Below are positions 1-12,294 of a stretch of DNA of 64,000 bases, piece by piece. A program made the position numbers and the translations under genes. This stretch comes from Pelobates cultripes (taxonomy: Eukaryota; Chordata; Amphibia; Anura; Pelobatidae). Where the stretch lies: contig OW240918.1 of the NCBI GenBank assembly GCA_933207985.1, positions 111,214,674-111,278,673 on the forward strand, read 5' to 3'. Below the pieces are notes generated by a model. The model searched no databases and was not told the origin of the DNA. It saw only the letters and a list, made by a program, of their open reading frames with translations. Every line of letters starts with the position of its first letter. Position 1 is the stretch's first letter.

Positions 1-419
1 TGTTACTTAGGCAATATGGTACTTTTAGACTCTGGTATTATTTTACTCTCTTATTCTGCTGTCAGTTTCTGACTTTACCAGCTTGCAACTTCAGAAATCA
101 TTAATTTGCCAAGTCATTTGGGATTAGATTTTTAAGACGATTTTCGAAATTAAGATTTTATTTTTATTTTTTTTCACGCAGTAAAGCAGTAAAATTTCAT
201 AATAATAATGTAAACGCTTAGTTGTAATATTCTAGGGCAAGACTTTCTGAACTATATTCATTCTTTGAAAATGTCTACGTGTGGTCAACGAGGCAGCTTC
301 TAACAAGTTTGCTTTTAAAAGATATTGCTGTCACATACTAGAAATTCAGTTATCCGTTATTTCTATCATTTAATGTGTATAGGCTGTTTATGTTTACATT
401 TGTGGTCAGGGACAATAAG
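1..419. other. AT-rich non-coding sequence
   Basis: I see no coding potential and no recognisable repeat here. It is AT-rich with short homopolymer runs, like ordinary vertebrate intron. Confidence 0.5.
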
Positions 420-3400
420 CAGAGTTATAGTAGTGGTGGCATAAGTCGGCTGTGGTGTGCCAAATGATTACACACCTCCCAGTCGATGATGTGTACTTGG
501 ATTTTTGCTAGAAGCTGCAGAAGCGGCTATGATTCTTGAAGAATTATCTGAAAATATTGTAGGTAGTATCCACGTAGTTATAGTGTTGCTGACTGATTTA
601 AGGTTGAGGTGGCAAAAGGATGTGAATGTCACCCTGACATGGGATCGATTGAGTACGGATTAACGGCTGAAACTCTGAAGTGAACTACTTGAAAAATGGC
701 CAGAGCTCTAGAATATGAACGTATGTTATAAGCAGAGTGTTCTGCATGCGCCAGGAATGAGATGGGTTAAACCAGTATGGTTAAACCAGTATGGTTTGGC
801 AGCCGCTGGGTGAGCCTGGGGGAATACCTGTAATGAGAATGGACACAGCTTCAGCTGCTATATTGTGACCGCCTGGTAGGTGTATGTCAGCATAGTTTAG
901 GGCTGCTATTGACTCTGGACATGAGACAGGTGGTACATAGAATACCCCTATCATTGAATACCATGCATATGCCGCGGGGACGAATGTATTGGAATCAACC
1001 TGAATGTGTTAGAACTGTCAGAATTCCAGAGCCAGGCTGCTACTCCTGGCCCTCAAGATTGCCTGGATAGCGTTGTCCACTGCAGCATGGTGCGGGGGCT
1101 CTTTTTTAAAAGAGAGAGTGAAGTCAAGCTACGAGTCGTTAAGGAATGAGGATTCCATATTATCTACGAGTCTAGGGATGCAATCAATTAGAAGACCAAC
1201 CTCTTGTATTTGCTTATCAATATGTACTTCCTAACGTCAGGAGGATTAAATGTGCTGGTGAAATAACATGGGAAGAGGGAACATATGCCGGACTGTAATT
1301 GGTGATGTTACCCAGAGTGGATGAGAGGGTTAAGAGCCCTGAGTTAGGAGACTCAAATTTTCAGTTTAGCATTAAACGTAAATATGGTGCAAGGGTGGAT
1401 GTTACCATGGCATGTATCTCTGCCATGTTGTTTGTGATATTTACTCGAGCGCAGATACTCGGCAGTGGAGTTCGAAGTTGGCAGTCATAAGCCTTTACAG
1501 GTTGACTTAGATGCCATGTAGCCGGGAACAGTATGTCTTATACATGATTTCAACAGCAATTAGGAGCGGTGCAGGATCGCAAGGAACGGAGTTAGAGGTG
1601 TCCTGGTACTTGACAAGAGTACCATGTATTGGCTGGGGGTGGAGGGTCTGGTGGAATTACTTGAGAATAAGTAACCTCTCCTACCTCTGTAGTGAGAGGC
1701 TTACTATGAATAAACAATGAGTTAGTGTAATGCGCATGTCAATGAGAGTGTAGCCCTGTATCTACTGGCTGCTCGCTAAGTGCCGAATGGCAAAGAAATT
1801 CACCACACAAGGGGATGGTGAGCCCCTGCTAAGTGCCAAGGCTATAGCAGGGCTGAGGGACTGAGGCCACAGAAAGAAGTGGCGTGAATGTTGGCCACTT
1901 GGTGAAAAAGTAAGAAATTCAAAGGTGTGGCCATGACAGGTGATGCCCTATCTAATAACCTGTAGAGGTTGGAGCGAGTCTCTATCTATGATTTGGGCCA
2001 ATTGGCAAATACATTCGCGTGAGGATGGATGTTGGCCTCACGGGACTGAATTACCAAGATAATATAATATGGCCTGCATCAAACCCATTGCAGCCAGTTG
2101 ATCTATTCCTAAGGAATATAGGGGAATAGATAAGGGGTTGATAGAAAGTATTTCGGAGCGTATGTACCTTGCCCAACTAGTGGGTTTGAGAAGGGTATAT
2201 TGTAAATAGGAACCGAAAGACACCATGGGGACTGTAACGGGAATATATGTCCAGGATGGTGTAACTGCTAATTGAGACAACAGTATACCATAACTGTGTA
2301 GTGGTTATGGATTAATACATCCACAACAGGTTGACAAGTAAGGATGGAAGGAACCTACAAAATAAGGGAACTAATGTATACTGAGTACATACCCAGGCCA
2401 AACAAATTGGTAAGGAAAAGAGCTACCTGAATGCACCGAATCTAGATATGAGTTCCCACTGGAATAGACTGAGTTATTAAATGCCAAACATGTATATCAC
2501 ATCTGTAGCTTACTAGCATGTAGCGGGTTATTCGATCTAGTAAGTGCCTTAGATAAAGTTAAGGGTTATCTAATTTCAGTAATATAGTGACTGATCGAGG
2601 AGACCTGGACATGTTAAATGTGTAATGAGGGGTTCTAGGTTCTCAAAAGTGAGAGAGGGCTATATGGGAAAGAATGTGGATTAACGGAACATAGAATAAA
2701 AGGGTTGGATATTGACACTCATGAAGCAGGAAAATGTTGTACGTAATTGTCCAAATGATGGACTGAAATGGCTGCAGTCATTAGTTCAAGAAGGGTTGTA
2801 TAAAACTTCTGGAGGGAAGGTCTAGCACAGGCCTGTGTAGAAGTATCTCTTTGTAAGGCTGAGGGAGCCCAATGTATATTCTGAACTGCAGGATGGAGAT
2901 TACGGCTGTATGAGAGATACGGATGTATGGAAAGAACAAATTAAGGATAATTGTATCAAGCTGTAGGAGTAGTGAAATGGCCAATAGTGATGCCTTGGTG
3001 TTTGGTCTGGATTATTTGTAACAATAAGGCGATTTGTCAGGTAGAAAGGATGGCAATGTCTTAAGTTTTGGAGGGGCCACCAAAATGACAAGGTCAAAGG
3101 ATGATGAGAAATTAACAACGTGATAAATTATTTAGTGTCTTAACATAGGTGATTTGACACATATGACGTAGTTAGTACTGCTAGACTGAAGTAGCTCTAT
3201 ATGTGAAGTAAATATAAAACGTATAGGATAAGGGATTGAGGTTCCTGTGAGTCTTAGGCCGGCTAGGGGCTGTATAGGCTGGTTTGGTGAAGGTCTAACG
3301 AGGCTGAGTGGTGTAATTTTTTATTAGTTCGTGTTTTTGTGGTGCATAATATAAATACATAAAAGCTCGGGGTGCAATTTTTTGAATATAATATATGCAA

Positions 3401-3483
3401 CTAAAGTGTCAGCTAAAGATTTACTAATGAGCAATCAAAGTAGAGTGTACTGGGAAAACTAGAGCACAAAATGCTAAAACAGA
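420..3483. repeat. Unidentified G-skewed repeat-like block, left part
   Basis: The plus strand here has clearly more G than C over about 3 kb, unlike the flanking intron. The stretch around 2281-3300 is especially purine-rich. Open frames on the minus strand are short (80 codons or fewer) and match no family I know. A 14-bp direct duplication lies near 766-795. A similar skew reappears at about 6061-7700, so both may belong to one old element split by later insertions. I could not assign a family; a decayed retroelement is the likeliest reading. Confidence 0.35.
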
Positions 3484-4066
3484 GATATTGTCAGGTTACC
3501 TCTGGTGTCTACCTCGGAGGAGGTTAGACACCTAGACGTCCATCCTCCTAGGGGGGCTGACTCACCCGATCCTCGCAGTCCTCCCGGCCGTTTACACGCC
3601 GGCCGCGGTAGCTCCGCCTCCTTTTATGACGCGGCGCTCAGTAGCCGACGTCATGACGGCAATCACGTTCCGACCCGTCAATCACGGCAACCAAGTGCCG
3701 AACAACGAATCAGGACTCGTTGGGGGCGGGGCCAACAGTTAAAGAGCCAAGGTATAAAAGAGGGTTTTGTGGAATGATTCATTGCCCTGTCGTGGTTCTA
3801 GCTAGTCTGGTCACTCAGTGCACTTACCTCTATTGTCTTTTGGTTCCTGACTCGGCTTGTATTTTTTGACCCTGCTTTCCTCTCTTGTCCTTTTGACTCG
3901 GCTTGTCTCTCGCTTACCTACTCTCTCGTTCCCTCGACCTCGGCTTGCCTCTGACCATTCTTTGCTTTCTCCTTACGTTAGTCCGGCCATTCTAAGGTCC
4001 GGTATACGTACCTATCTCCTGTTTGTATTCTGCGTGTTGGATCCCTGTCACGATCCTGACAGATAT
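3484..4066 (+). mobile_element. Solo LTR with 5-bp target site duplication
   Basis: The element runs 3489-4061 (573 bp). It begins TGTCAGG and ends CCTGACA, a perfect 7-bp terminal inverted repeat of the TG...CA type. It is flanked on both sides by the identical pentamer GATAT (3484-3488 and 4062-4066), the expected target duplication. No internal gag or pol sequence is attached, so this is a solo LTR left by recombination between the two LTRs of a provirus-like element. The 5-bp duplication and 7-bp termini fit Ty3/gypsy best, though other LTR groups are possible. It is inserted in the G-skewed block. The open frame at 3505-3777 lies inside the LTR and is not a gene. Confidence 0.92.
3722..3759 (+). 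promoter_or_regulatory. Promoter-like core of the solo LTR
   Basis: A GC box (GGGGGCGGGG, 3722-3731) lies about 20 bp upstream of a TATAAAA box (3753-3759), in the expected place for the U3/R boundary of an LTR. It indicates plus-strand transcription of the original element. Present activity is unknown. Confidence 0.6.
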
Positions 4067-4765
4067 TTGAGCCACTGGCTGGTGGCAGTGTAAGGCTTAT
4101 ATGGCTATTGAAACATATAGAGCAGCATTGGGAAACGCTGTCACCTAGTGCGCTAGTGTAACATGAGTGCTCTCTATGACAGGTGACCAGTCGTGCAATT
4201 CTCTGCTAGTCCCCCATTTCAGGGTACTTAAAGTATAGTGAAAGAGAGAGAACGTAAAAACAGGTGAAAAGTTACCACAATAAAAACTGTTAGTGGTTCT
4301 TATTCACTATCGTAATATGCTACTATAACATGTAAAGCCCAACACTGCAATGTATAACAAAGGGCATGTAGCTATAGCAGGAGGAGTATGTTAGCGCAGG
4401 CTTAGAGAGACAGGATAAGCTATAGAGAGCACTATGCCATCAGTAGGTTGCGTGAAAGTCCCAAAGTTTGGACTGGGTTGATGCCACATTGTAGAAACTT
4501 GCTCAACCTATCCCGGGTGCTGGCTTGCACTTAGACATAGGTGCTGGGAGAGTCCAAGAATTAGGCAGAGGGAGGGCGCTGGGGGACAGCCCTCCTGCCC
4601 CAAGCCAGTATGCAGGCCAGCATCCATGATACACAGACTCGGGGGCTCAAAGAGTCCCAAGTCCTGCCACATATTGGAGAGACAGAAGACCCCTGTGTTG
4701 TCTCTCTTCTGGAAGCGGGTGGTCTCCTGCCCATGTGGTCGGTGTGCCCCCCCCTTCTAATTTTC
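4067..4765. other. Non-coding, continuation of the unidentified block
   Basis: No gene is seen. The sequence resumes directly after the LTR target duplication. It contains a moderately GC-rich stretch (about 4480-4740) that could be the eroded left part of the microsatellite-bearing repeat that follows. Confidence 0.35.
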
Positions 4766-5312
4766 TCTTACTGACAGACACACGCCCTCACTGATGCATG
4801 CACTGACATACACTCACTTACAGTTGAACAGTCATTGTCACACACTGTTTAACCAACATACATTTTCACTGAAACACACACATTCACAGACATATGCACT
4901 CACTCACATTCACAGACAGACACACACTCACTGACAAGACACATACTCACTGACAAGTTTATATGCACACTCACTGACTGAAATGCATACACACTCACTG
5001 ACAGATGCACACTCACTCAGTGTCAGAGACACACACTGCGACACACATATGTTCACTGACAGATACACACTGACAGATACACACTGACAAACACACATAC
5101 GCATCACTCACTGACAGACCTATATACACTCTGTGTCAGACACACACACTGACAGACACGGATACACATGCAGAAATGTATACACACACTGACACACACA
5201 CTCAGTAACAGATACACACTGACAAACACACACTCACTGACAAAAACATATACACTCTCACTAGCAGGCACTCACTAACACACACACTCACTAATAGACA
5301 CACACTCACTAT
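4766..5312. repeat. CACACTCACTGACA-type microsatellite/minisatellite
   Basis: About 540 bp of imperfect tandem units built from ACACACTCACTGACAGA-like words. It lies directly left of the GC-rich tail of a hAT-like composite repeat, the same arrangement seen at 10.6-11.5 kb. Confidence 0.9.
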
Positions 5313-5736
5313 TTTTTATTCAATCCACCCAGCCTCCCTACCTTTGGGAGTGGTGGAGTGGATTCTTCCCTGGGGTCCAGTGGGGTGGCTGATGGCTGGG
5401 CTGGCAGGCACGCGGCCAGTCGGATGGGCAGGCGGTCAGACAGGCTCATAATGGAGGCGGAGAGGGAGCTCTGATCTCCCTGTTCAGCTCCCTTGAGGCG
5501 CCTCTTAGTGATGCCGGAATCGGAGTGACATCATATTACGGCTCTGGCATCACTGCGGTGCGCGCGGGGAGCTGAACAGGGGACAGTGCTCCCTTGCGCT
5601 CACCACAACATCAGTACATGCCAGCTTCAGGCTGGCCAGGCATTTGCCACTGCGATTGGGGCAGCTTTTCTGCCGCCCCTCTAAAAGTGCCGCCCAAGGC
5701 AAATGCCTTGTCGGCCTCGCAGTAAATACACCGCTG
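5313..5736 (+). mobile_element. GC-rich right part of a hAT-like composite repeat
   Basis: This segment is clearly paralogous to 11133-11468. Both copies share the CTCCCTGTTCAGCTCCCT stretch, the GGAGTGACATCATATT stretch and the CAAGGCAAATGCCTTGTC palindrome, and both end in ACACCGCTG. The related copies at 10173-11468 and 63034-63754 end with hAT-type termini, so I read this as the right half of the same family. Its left end and TSD could not be fixed. Confidence 0.65.
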
Positions 5737-6060
5737 TATCCAGTCCCTGTAGGGACTTTTCTACGAATTCAAGTTGCGGCCTCCCTTGCTGCGTGTGTAG
5801 TGTCTTGCTAGCTCCTGAGTCCACCGCCATCTTAAATAGGTCGCGGAGGTATATGTAAGCAGCTGTCTCGCCTGTACGACGTTCACACTAGGCCTCACTC
5901 GCACCACCGGGGTTGCAGAGGGAGCAAGCTGTATAAATGCCCCGAAGTGCTCTGGTATGCGCCGGGCACAGGTTGTTCACGAATTAAGGGCTGCAGGCCA
6001 TGCCAGAACTCGATTAATGGGCTCAATATAAGACGTGAAGCTGGAACTCAAAGAAAACAC
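5737..6060. other. GC-rich segment with 5'-UTR-like motifs on the minus strand
   Basis: On the minus strand this holds AAGATGGCGG near 5826-5835, resembling the YY1-type motif at the start of some LINE 5' UTRs, plus a TATA-like word. No ORF follows convincingly. It could be the 5' end of the decayed element covering the skewed blocks, or an unrelated repeat. Confidence 0.25.
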
Positions 6061-8139
6061 CCCCCCAGTGGTGTAATTTAACTATATCATAAATAAAGGT
6101 GATATGTAGCCCCCGTGAAGCACAAGGGTATCTATACAATGCTCAATTGAGGGGCCAAATTGGTTGCAGTGGTTGTCTGAGGGCCATATGTGAGGGCAGT
6201 GTGTGAATTTATATTAATTGAAACAAGACCTGGTTGTCATTGTTCACTCTCATACCTGCAATATGTGCGTAGACTGAGGATATGACCTATGTAGGTTATA
6301 ATAATCCTGCCAAATCCAATACAGGTAAATCACAGCATTTACCAAGAGGTAAGGATAATGTATGTGATGAGGGATTACGTAATCCCAGAGAGATTGACCT
6401 AATGAGAGACGTACGGTTAAGCATGTGGTTGAAATCGTGTAGTAAGATGACTAGCATGTAATACATTAAAAGAGGTTGAAATAGTACGCGGTAGGTTGCC
6501 CCCTGTGGGGGGTATGAAACATACATTGTAAAGACCTAGTAAGGCCTTGTGTAGGAAATATGCGTACGAGACTGGAAGGGGGCTCAGTTAGGTTTCTGCG
6601 GTACAGGGTGGCTGCGTGAGTTGTTAGTATTATGAGTGATTGTAAGGATGTGAATTAGATAATGGTTGGGGAGTTGTGTAGCAGTTGTAGTTTATTATGA
6701 GAAAGTAGCGTAACCCTTAGTGTTACTAAAAACCTATAGTGTGAATACAAATAATAATACTTAGCGTCTAGTATGTGAGATGGGTAACATAATGGAGACC
6801 TTAAGAAAACACTTACATCAAACATACTCACTAAGCCAACCGAATGGAGAGTATATAACCAGAGTTTATAACAGGAACAAGGTTTAGACCACTATAATGT
6901 GATAGTGCTGAATTGGCTTGAGGACGTGATGGCCGTACACTACATGTGGGAGGAGACAGAATTCTAAGAAATAAATTTATAAAACGTTAAGCATACATAA
7001 TTAGGCAGAAAGGATAAGGTTGAAAGCAATGACACATATTAACATAACAGTAGAATAATTAGGTAAAATGTATTATCAGATACCTGAGTACGCAGGAATG
7101 GATATTGTGTAATTACTAGTGTGGAAGTATATGACTAAGTGAATGTTATCCCAATGAAATTCCCTATAAAGGATGAAATAGGGACACTGCCCACTGAGGG
7201 TCCCGTCTAACGTACATTGTGATAAAAGTAATGGGAGTGTGATTGTTAGGTTGTAGATCAGATATAGGTCACAGCATTGTGTAGAATAAGTCCTACTTGT
7301 GGAATGTTTGGGAGAAAGAATAATCTTTATGCATGCATAATTAGTATTAGAGAAACTAGGGTTGAAAGCAATGCAGATGTAAGAAAATCGTAGAAATAAC
7401 ATAGTAATATTAGTAACATAACTTAATATGCAATTAGTATGCAGTAATGGTGGAACAGTGAAATGTGATATGTACGACTTGTGAAGAATAATACGACGTT
7501 GGTGTACAAAATGAGCAAGGCTAGAATACACTGGAAATATCAGAAAGTAGACATGGTACAAGCATTCATTAACCAATATATAGAGTAATATCTGCTTGCT
7601 TAAACAGAAGAAATAGCTTGCATATAATATTTACAAAACAAATTGAGGGTGGGTAGCCATTAACACTAAGACCAGTAAATGGACCTAGCCGAAAGTGCTA
7701 AATATGGCCAGCATATGGACGCATATAATTGGAGTAATGTGAGTGCCCAAATTCAGGCAGAATGCAAGCAGTAATGTGAGACCTGGAAACGTCCAAATGC
7801 GGATGATGCCGTGCAATAGTATGTCGCAAGTGGCTAAATATTAGTGCAGTGTGAATTCGGTCCCACGTAAGTGGCCGAATGTGACCCTGACAGGTTACCC
7901 CGAGTAGCATGCGGCTGGGAACGGCCGAAATGCAAGGGAAAACGAAGTGGTAAGGCACTGTGGGCCTATGATTTTCTGACAGCCAAATTTCAGACGAAAG
8001 TATGTCCCAGGAACTTGGGACGTTGACCCGGATTGGCTGAATTTGTCTCACAAACTTTGTGTAATCACAACTACAGGTGGAATATTTTTTTTGACAATGT
8101 GCACTTTTTCCCAAATAATTACTTATTTATTAATACTCA
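6061..8139. repeat. Unidentified G-skewed repeat-like block, right part
   Basis: The same purine-rich, C-poor plus strand as at 420-3483 is evident over about 6061-7700, becoming more balanced after 7700. The longest minus-strand frame (7076-7576, 166 codons) has no recognisable domain and reflects the lack of purine-rich stop codons on the C/T-rich strand. I do not call it a gene. Confidence 0.35.
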
Positions 8140-8880
8140 ACAATGTCTTGAAATGAATATTAGAGCTATTAAAAGACATTTCAACGGAGCTAAATTCTGA
8201 CCCATATACACTTAAGTTTCATACTTCGTTTACACATTTATGCTAATACACTAATCAAATAAGTCACTGTGTTCACACATGCTTAAGCACTACTCACGAT
8301 TCACACCTTTGCATTCATCCACTAACACTCCACAAATGCACTGCTTCATTCACACACAAATACTGCATACAAAGTGATCCCTGCATTTATACACACATTC
8401 TTAATCCAGAATGAAATTTACACATAAACACAACACACAGATACATCCCAGCATTCACATATACACTGTTATGCCAAACAAATACATACCTGCATTTACA
8501 GAAACTCAAAAAAATGCACTCCTGCTTTCACATCTGTTACTCATTCATAGAACACTGCATTCAAACACTCCATGCATATAAATCCTTGCATTTTATACTC
8601 CCTGTCAATACACACAATATACTTCAGAACTGATGAACATCAACACTACACAAACATTCACCCCTGCTTTGGCATAAAGAATGGTAGCATGAAATTCCAT
8701 AGAAATGCAGCATTAACATGTGTTATACAAAAATACAACCACGTGTATTTTCACTACACAGGCTATCACAAATAGACATTTTCATTGACACTCACTGACA
8801 CTAAATGCAAACATTAATGCATTCATGAATAGGTCTTCACAATATGCACAACCACAGAAATGAAATTAAATTTGTATTTG
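8140..8880. repeat. Degenerate CA-type minisatellite
   Basis: Over about 700 bp the words CATTCACACA, TACACAC and CTGCATTCA recur at irregular spacing, as expected of an old CA-rich tandem array that has decayed. The short open frame inside is an effect of this low complexity. Confidence 0.6.
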
Positions 8881-9279
8881 CGTAATATATGTATTTTGGC
8901 CTTCAAAGGATCAAGTGCCTAATTTTGTCTGGGAGCCCAGAAGGCTATCAGTCCAATCTCTGTACTCCTCTCTGGAACTTTGCATCTGCGGCAAATACAA
9001 AAAAAATGATTCCGCTATGTGGACAAAATTACTTATAAAATAGTTGATTTCATTTCAACTGCCAACATTACAGGTTTAAAGTTGGTGTATTGCTCGATGC
9101 CTACAGTCATTGATTGGAGTCAAGAAATTTATCTTTTTGATTACCATATCACCATTCACTGATTTTTTTATTTTTTTTTAAAGTTGTTTAGGTTGTTGGT
9201 TCGACTGTTCGCTGCTCTGCCAATATCGCTAGAGTTTGGAGACACCTTAATCAGTGCCATTGTTACTTAGTGAATTTGA
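8881..9279. other. Non-coding intronic sequence
   Basis: I see no gene or recognisable repeat in this AT-rich stretch. Confidence 0.4.
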
Positions 9280-9283
9280 TTAA

Positions 9284-10142
9284 AGGACAATTGACATTTT
9301 CACCATGTCAGCATTAATTCTTGTATGAAAATGCCACGCTAAATACGAAAGAAAGCATCTGTTAGCATGACGCATAGACATGAACATGCTGTAAATATAA
9401 ATAGTTGCAATCTGGTTTTGCATGTTTCCAAAAATTCAAAGTGTGAACACATTGAGTCCAGTGCTAAGCTTAAAATCGTGACTACAGTATGTTATTTGCA
9501 GAGTATTGTGGCTCTAGGGAATATTTGGACAGTGACTGTTATGTTGTGCTTTGCTAGCACAGCAGTAGAATTTTTAGAAAAGACCACATTTGTGTCTCAA
9601 AAGAGTAAATTCTGTTCTTTACATGAAAATCCATTGGGCACATCATGCCCATTTTCTGCCAGTAATATTTTTAACCTCCTAAAAGTGAAATAAATATAAC
9701 AACACTAAAAAAAGCAAATTGCCTTAAAAATAGCAATAGCATTTTTAAATGCACTTCAAACACAGCAGTGAGTAACGCAAAACAGCAGGAAAACGCGCAA
9801 TAAAGGTAACAAGGTTTAAATGATTTAAATTTTTGTGTGTTTAAATTTGAAAAATCTTCCCATAGGGTAAAGAATTAAATATTACGATAAAACATGTTTT
9901 GCTAATGAGACAGATTCCTTTTTAATTCTGTTGAACAGTTCTAGTCAGTGACTTTGCTTATTATAAAAGTCGAATTGCAAATTCGATGTGGGGTGCAACA
10001 GTATGTGTTAATGCCTTATAAAGGCAGTCTCTTTTTTTTTTTAAAGCTCCCCAGACATTATTAAACATTAAATAAATGTACTCACAACTAGACTGCATTT
10101 AAAACCCTGACTTCATAAGCACATATAGTCTACTGTATCCCT
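9284..10142. mobile_element. TTAA-flanked non-autonomous DNA element
   Basis: The element starts AGGACAATTG after TTAA (9280-9283) and ends GTATCCCT before TTAA (10143-10146). TTAA duplication plus short AGG...CCT ends match the piggyBac/Kolobok type of target use shared by many other elements in this window. The interior has no transposase. The 108-codon frame at 9367-9693 shows no domain. The TIR is short and diverged, so the call is moderate. Confidence 0.55.
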
Positions 10143-10344
10143 TTAATAGAGGTGAACAATACTGTTGCATTGTGGTGGTGTATTCTGGTTTTGTACTGGC
10201 ACCAGTGGCGGATCCGGACAGTCTCCCAATCCCCTGCCAGCACATGCAGGTGCTAGCCCTGCAATGTGCCTGCGAACCGGAGGGGAGATCAGAATGAGAG
10301 AGGACCCGGGAGCTCAGCCTGCAGCTCCTCCGGGTCCTCTTCTA

Positions 10345-10395
10345 GCGAGATTTGGAGCGTTGCCGGGGTTACCACGGCAACGCTCCAAATCTCGC
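10345..10395. repeat. Perfect 21-bp-arm hairpin
   Basis: Arms 10345-10365 and 10375-10395 are exact reverse complements around a 9-nt loop (GCGAGATTTGGAGCGTTGCCG arm, 21 bp). Related GCGAGA...GCGTTGCCG words occur in the composite repeats near 53500 and 54800. Confidence 0.95.
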
Positions 10396-10623
10396 GAGAG
10401 TGAACTCTAGCCCGGGAACGCGAGCTAGAGTTTACTCTCCACACTGGACCACCAGGGAATCCCACTGGGACCACCAGGGAATCCCACTGGGACCACCAGG
10501 GATCAAAATATGCCCCCCCTTCTCCTCAATAAAGGTAAGAAGGGAGGGGGGACATAGAATATTTATTTTAATTAAATAAAAAATAAATACATATATTCTT
10601 TAAAAAAAAAGCCCCCACTACCC

Positions 10624-11130
10624 TTATCATACACCCCCATACACACACTGCCCCCCATACACACACACTGCCCCCCCATACACACACTTCCCCACACACA
10701 CTTCCCCCACATGCACACACTGCCCCCATACACACACTACCCCCATACACATGCCCCCATACACACACACACTGCCCCCATATACACTTCCCCCATACAC
10801 ACACACTGCCCCCATATACACACTTCCCCCATACACACCTGCTATACACACACACTGCCCCCCCTGCACACACACTGCCCCCCATACACACATACAACAT
10901 ACACACATACACACACACTGCCCCCCCATACACACACACCATACACACATACTCCCCATACACACACACTGCCCCCATATACACACACTGCCCCCATACA
11001 CACATACTGCCCCATACACACACATACACACACTGCCCCCCATATACACACACTGCCCCCCCATACACACATACTGCCCCCCATACACACACACTCTACA
11101 CACACACAGCCCCCATACACACACATTGTC
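10624..11130. repeat. CCATACACACACACTGCCCC tandem array
   Basis: About 500 bp of imperfect units built on CACACA followed by CTGCCCCC. Long open frames on both strands (for example 10568-11092 minus) are translations of this array, rich in C/V/Y/G or H/T/P. They are not proteins. Confidence 0.95.
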
Positions 11131-11476
11131 CAGGTGGTCGGTCAGGCAGACTCATATTGGAGGCGGCGTGGGAGCTGTGATCTCCCTGTTCAGCTCCCTC
11201 GAGACGTCTCTTAGTGATGCCAGAGTCGGAGTGACATCATATTCTTGCTCCAGCATCACTGCGGTGCACACCGCAACATCAGTGCATGCCAGCTTCAGGG
11301 GGGACACTGAGGATGCCAGCTGGCCAGCTCCTGGGCCCCCCAGAACAAGAGGCTGGCAAGGCATTTGCCAGGGAGATTAGGGGCAGGGGGGGGCAGCTTT
11401 TTTGCCACCCCCCTGAAAGTGCCGTCCAAGGCAAATGCCTTGTCAGCCTCGCAGTAAATACACCGCTGTTGCTATT

Positions 11477-12034
11477 TCATAGTCTTGTCTAACGTAGAAT
11501 AAAGGAAAACTCCAGCATGGAAATGACCCATTATTTCTCAACATTTGCAAAAATAATCAATTCAAAATCAATTCAAAATAAATAAATAAAAAAATTTGAA
11601 AAAAGATAAACTCATCATATTTGAAGTTGTTACATATGCAAGATATCTCCAGGTTTTTGGCACTGTCTACATCCGGAGGTGATCAGCCAATTAAGAAACT
11701 TTTTCTTGAAAGTGATGACATTAGGCAAAAAATCCCACACAATACAGCACAGCAAACTAGACAGGAACAAGATTTCTGGGTGTTGTAGTTCAGTTGCCAG
11801 CTTTCCATTTATAAAAGCTTTTAGAAGAAATACAACTCCCAAAAAACTTTGGTCTACCTGAGAATATGTATAAATGCATTATTGGAGCAGTATCACATCA
11901 GTTTGGGATGAAGGAGTAGTAAACACATGCTTGTGGTGTGAGGGAAGGTATTGTTATTTATTTATTTTAGAAAGAAACACATTTTAAAAAGTTAAAAAGC
12001 TTTAAAAAGTAGAAAGAAGGACTTAGATCATACA
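11477..12034. other. Non-coding intronic sequence
   Basis: No gene is recognised. Two overlapping antisense short frames (11630-11861) have no domain or family signature. Confidence 0.4.
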
Positions 12035-12035
12035 T

Positions 12036-12083
<48 letters not shown>
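12035..12083. repeat. (CA)n(TA)n microsatellite
   Basis: A short CA run passes directly into about 18 TA units. The flanks GATCTAAGT and ACTTAGATC (about 12020 and 12084) make the array the centre of a small inverted repeat. Confidence 0.9.
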
Positions 12084-12086
<3 letters not shown>

Positions 12087-12294
12087 CTAAGTACTTTTAC
12101 ATACACATACAAATACAGTAATCATTTTTAAAAGTGTATTTTAATATTAATCTATATAATTATATAACCAAATATTTCAGCGGAAATATACTTAGAATAA
12201 CGTTAATTTTATATATATATATTTAAACAAAAAAATAATAATCTTGCACTCCACTTACTGGTGTCTCTGCCCGGTGTTTATCGGCATAGTATAA

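Larger units (their letters stand above)
10173..11468 (+). mobile_element. hAT-like composite repeat with hairpin and microsatellite
   Basis: The left end reads GTGGTGTATTCTGG and the right end AATACACCGCTG, which are inverted versions of each other (CAGyGGTGTATT type). The flanking 8-mers TTGCATTG and TTGCTATT agree at only 5 of 8 positions, so the TSD is weak. Inside are a 21-bp perfect hairpin, a 500-bp CA/CCCC array and a GC-rich tail shared with 5313-5736. No transposase is encoded. The sister copy at 63034-63754 has an exact 8-bp TSD and supports the hAT assignment. Confidence 0.6.

Noticed and set aside
3505..4093. Two plus-strand frames (90 and 78 codons)
   Set aside because: Both lie within or overrun the solo LTR and have no domain.
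7076..7576. 166-codon minus-strand frame
   Set aside because: No recognisable domain. The strand is poor in purines, so stop codons are rare by composition alone.
10568..11380. Long open frames (up to 209 codons) on both strands, rich in Cys/Val/Tyr/Gly or His/Thr/Pro
   Set aside because: They are translations of the CA/CCCC tandem array, open in several frames at once.
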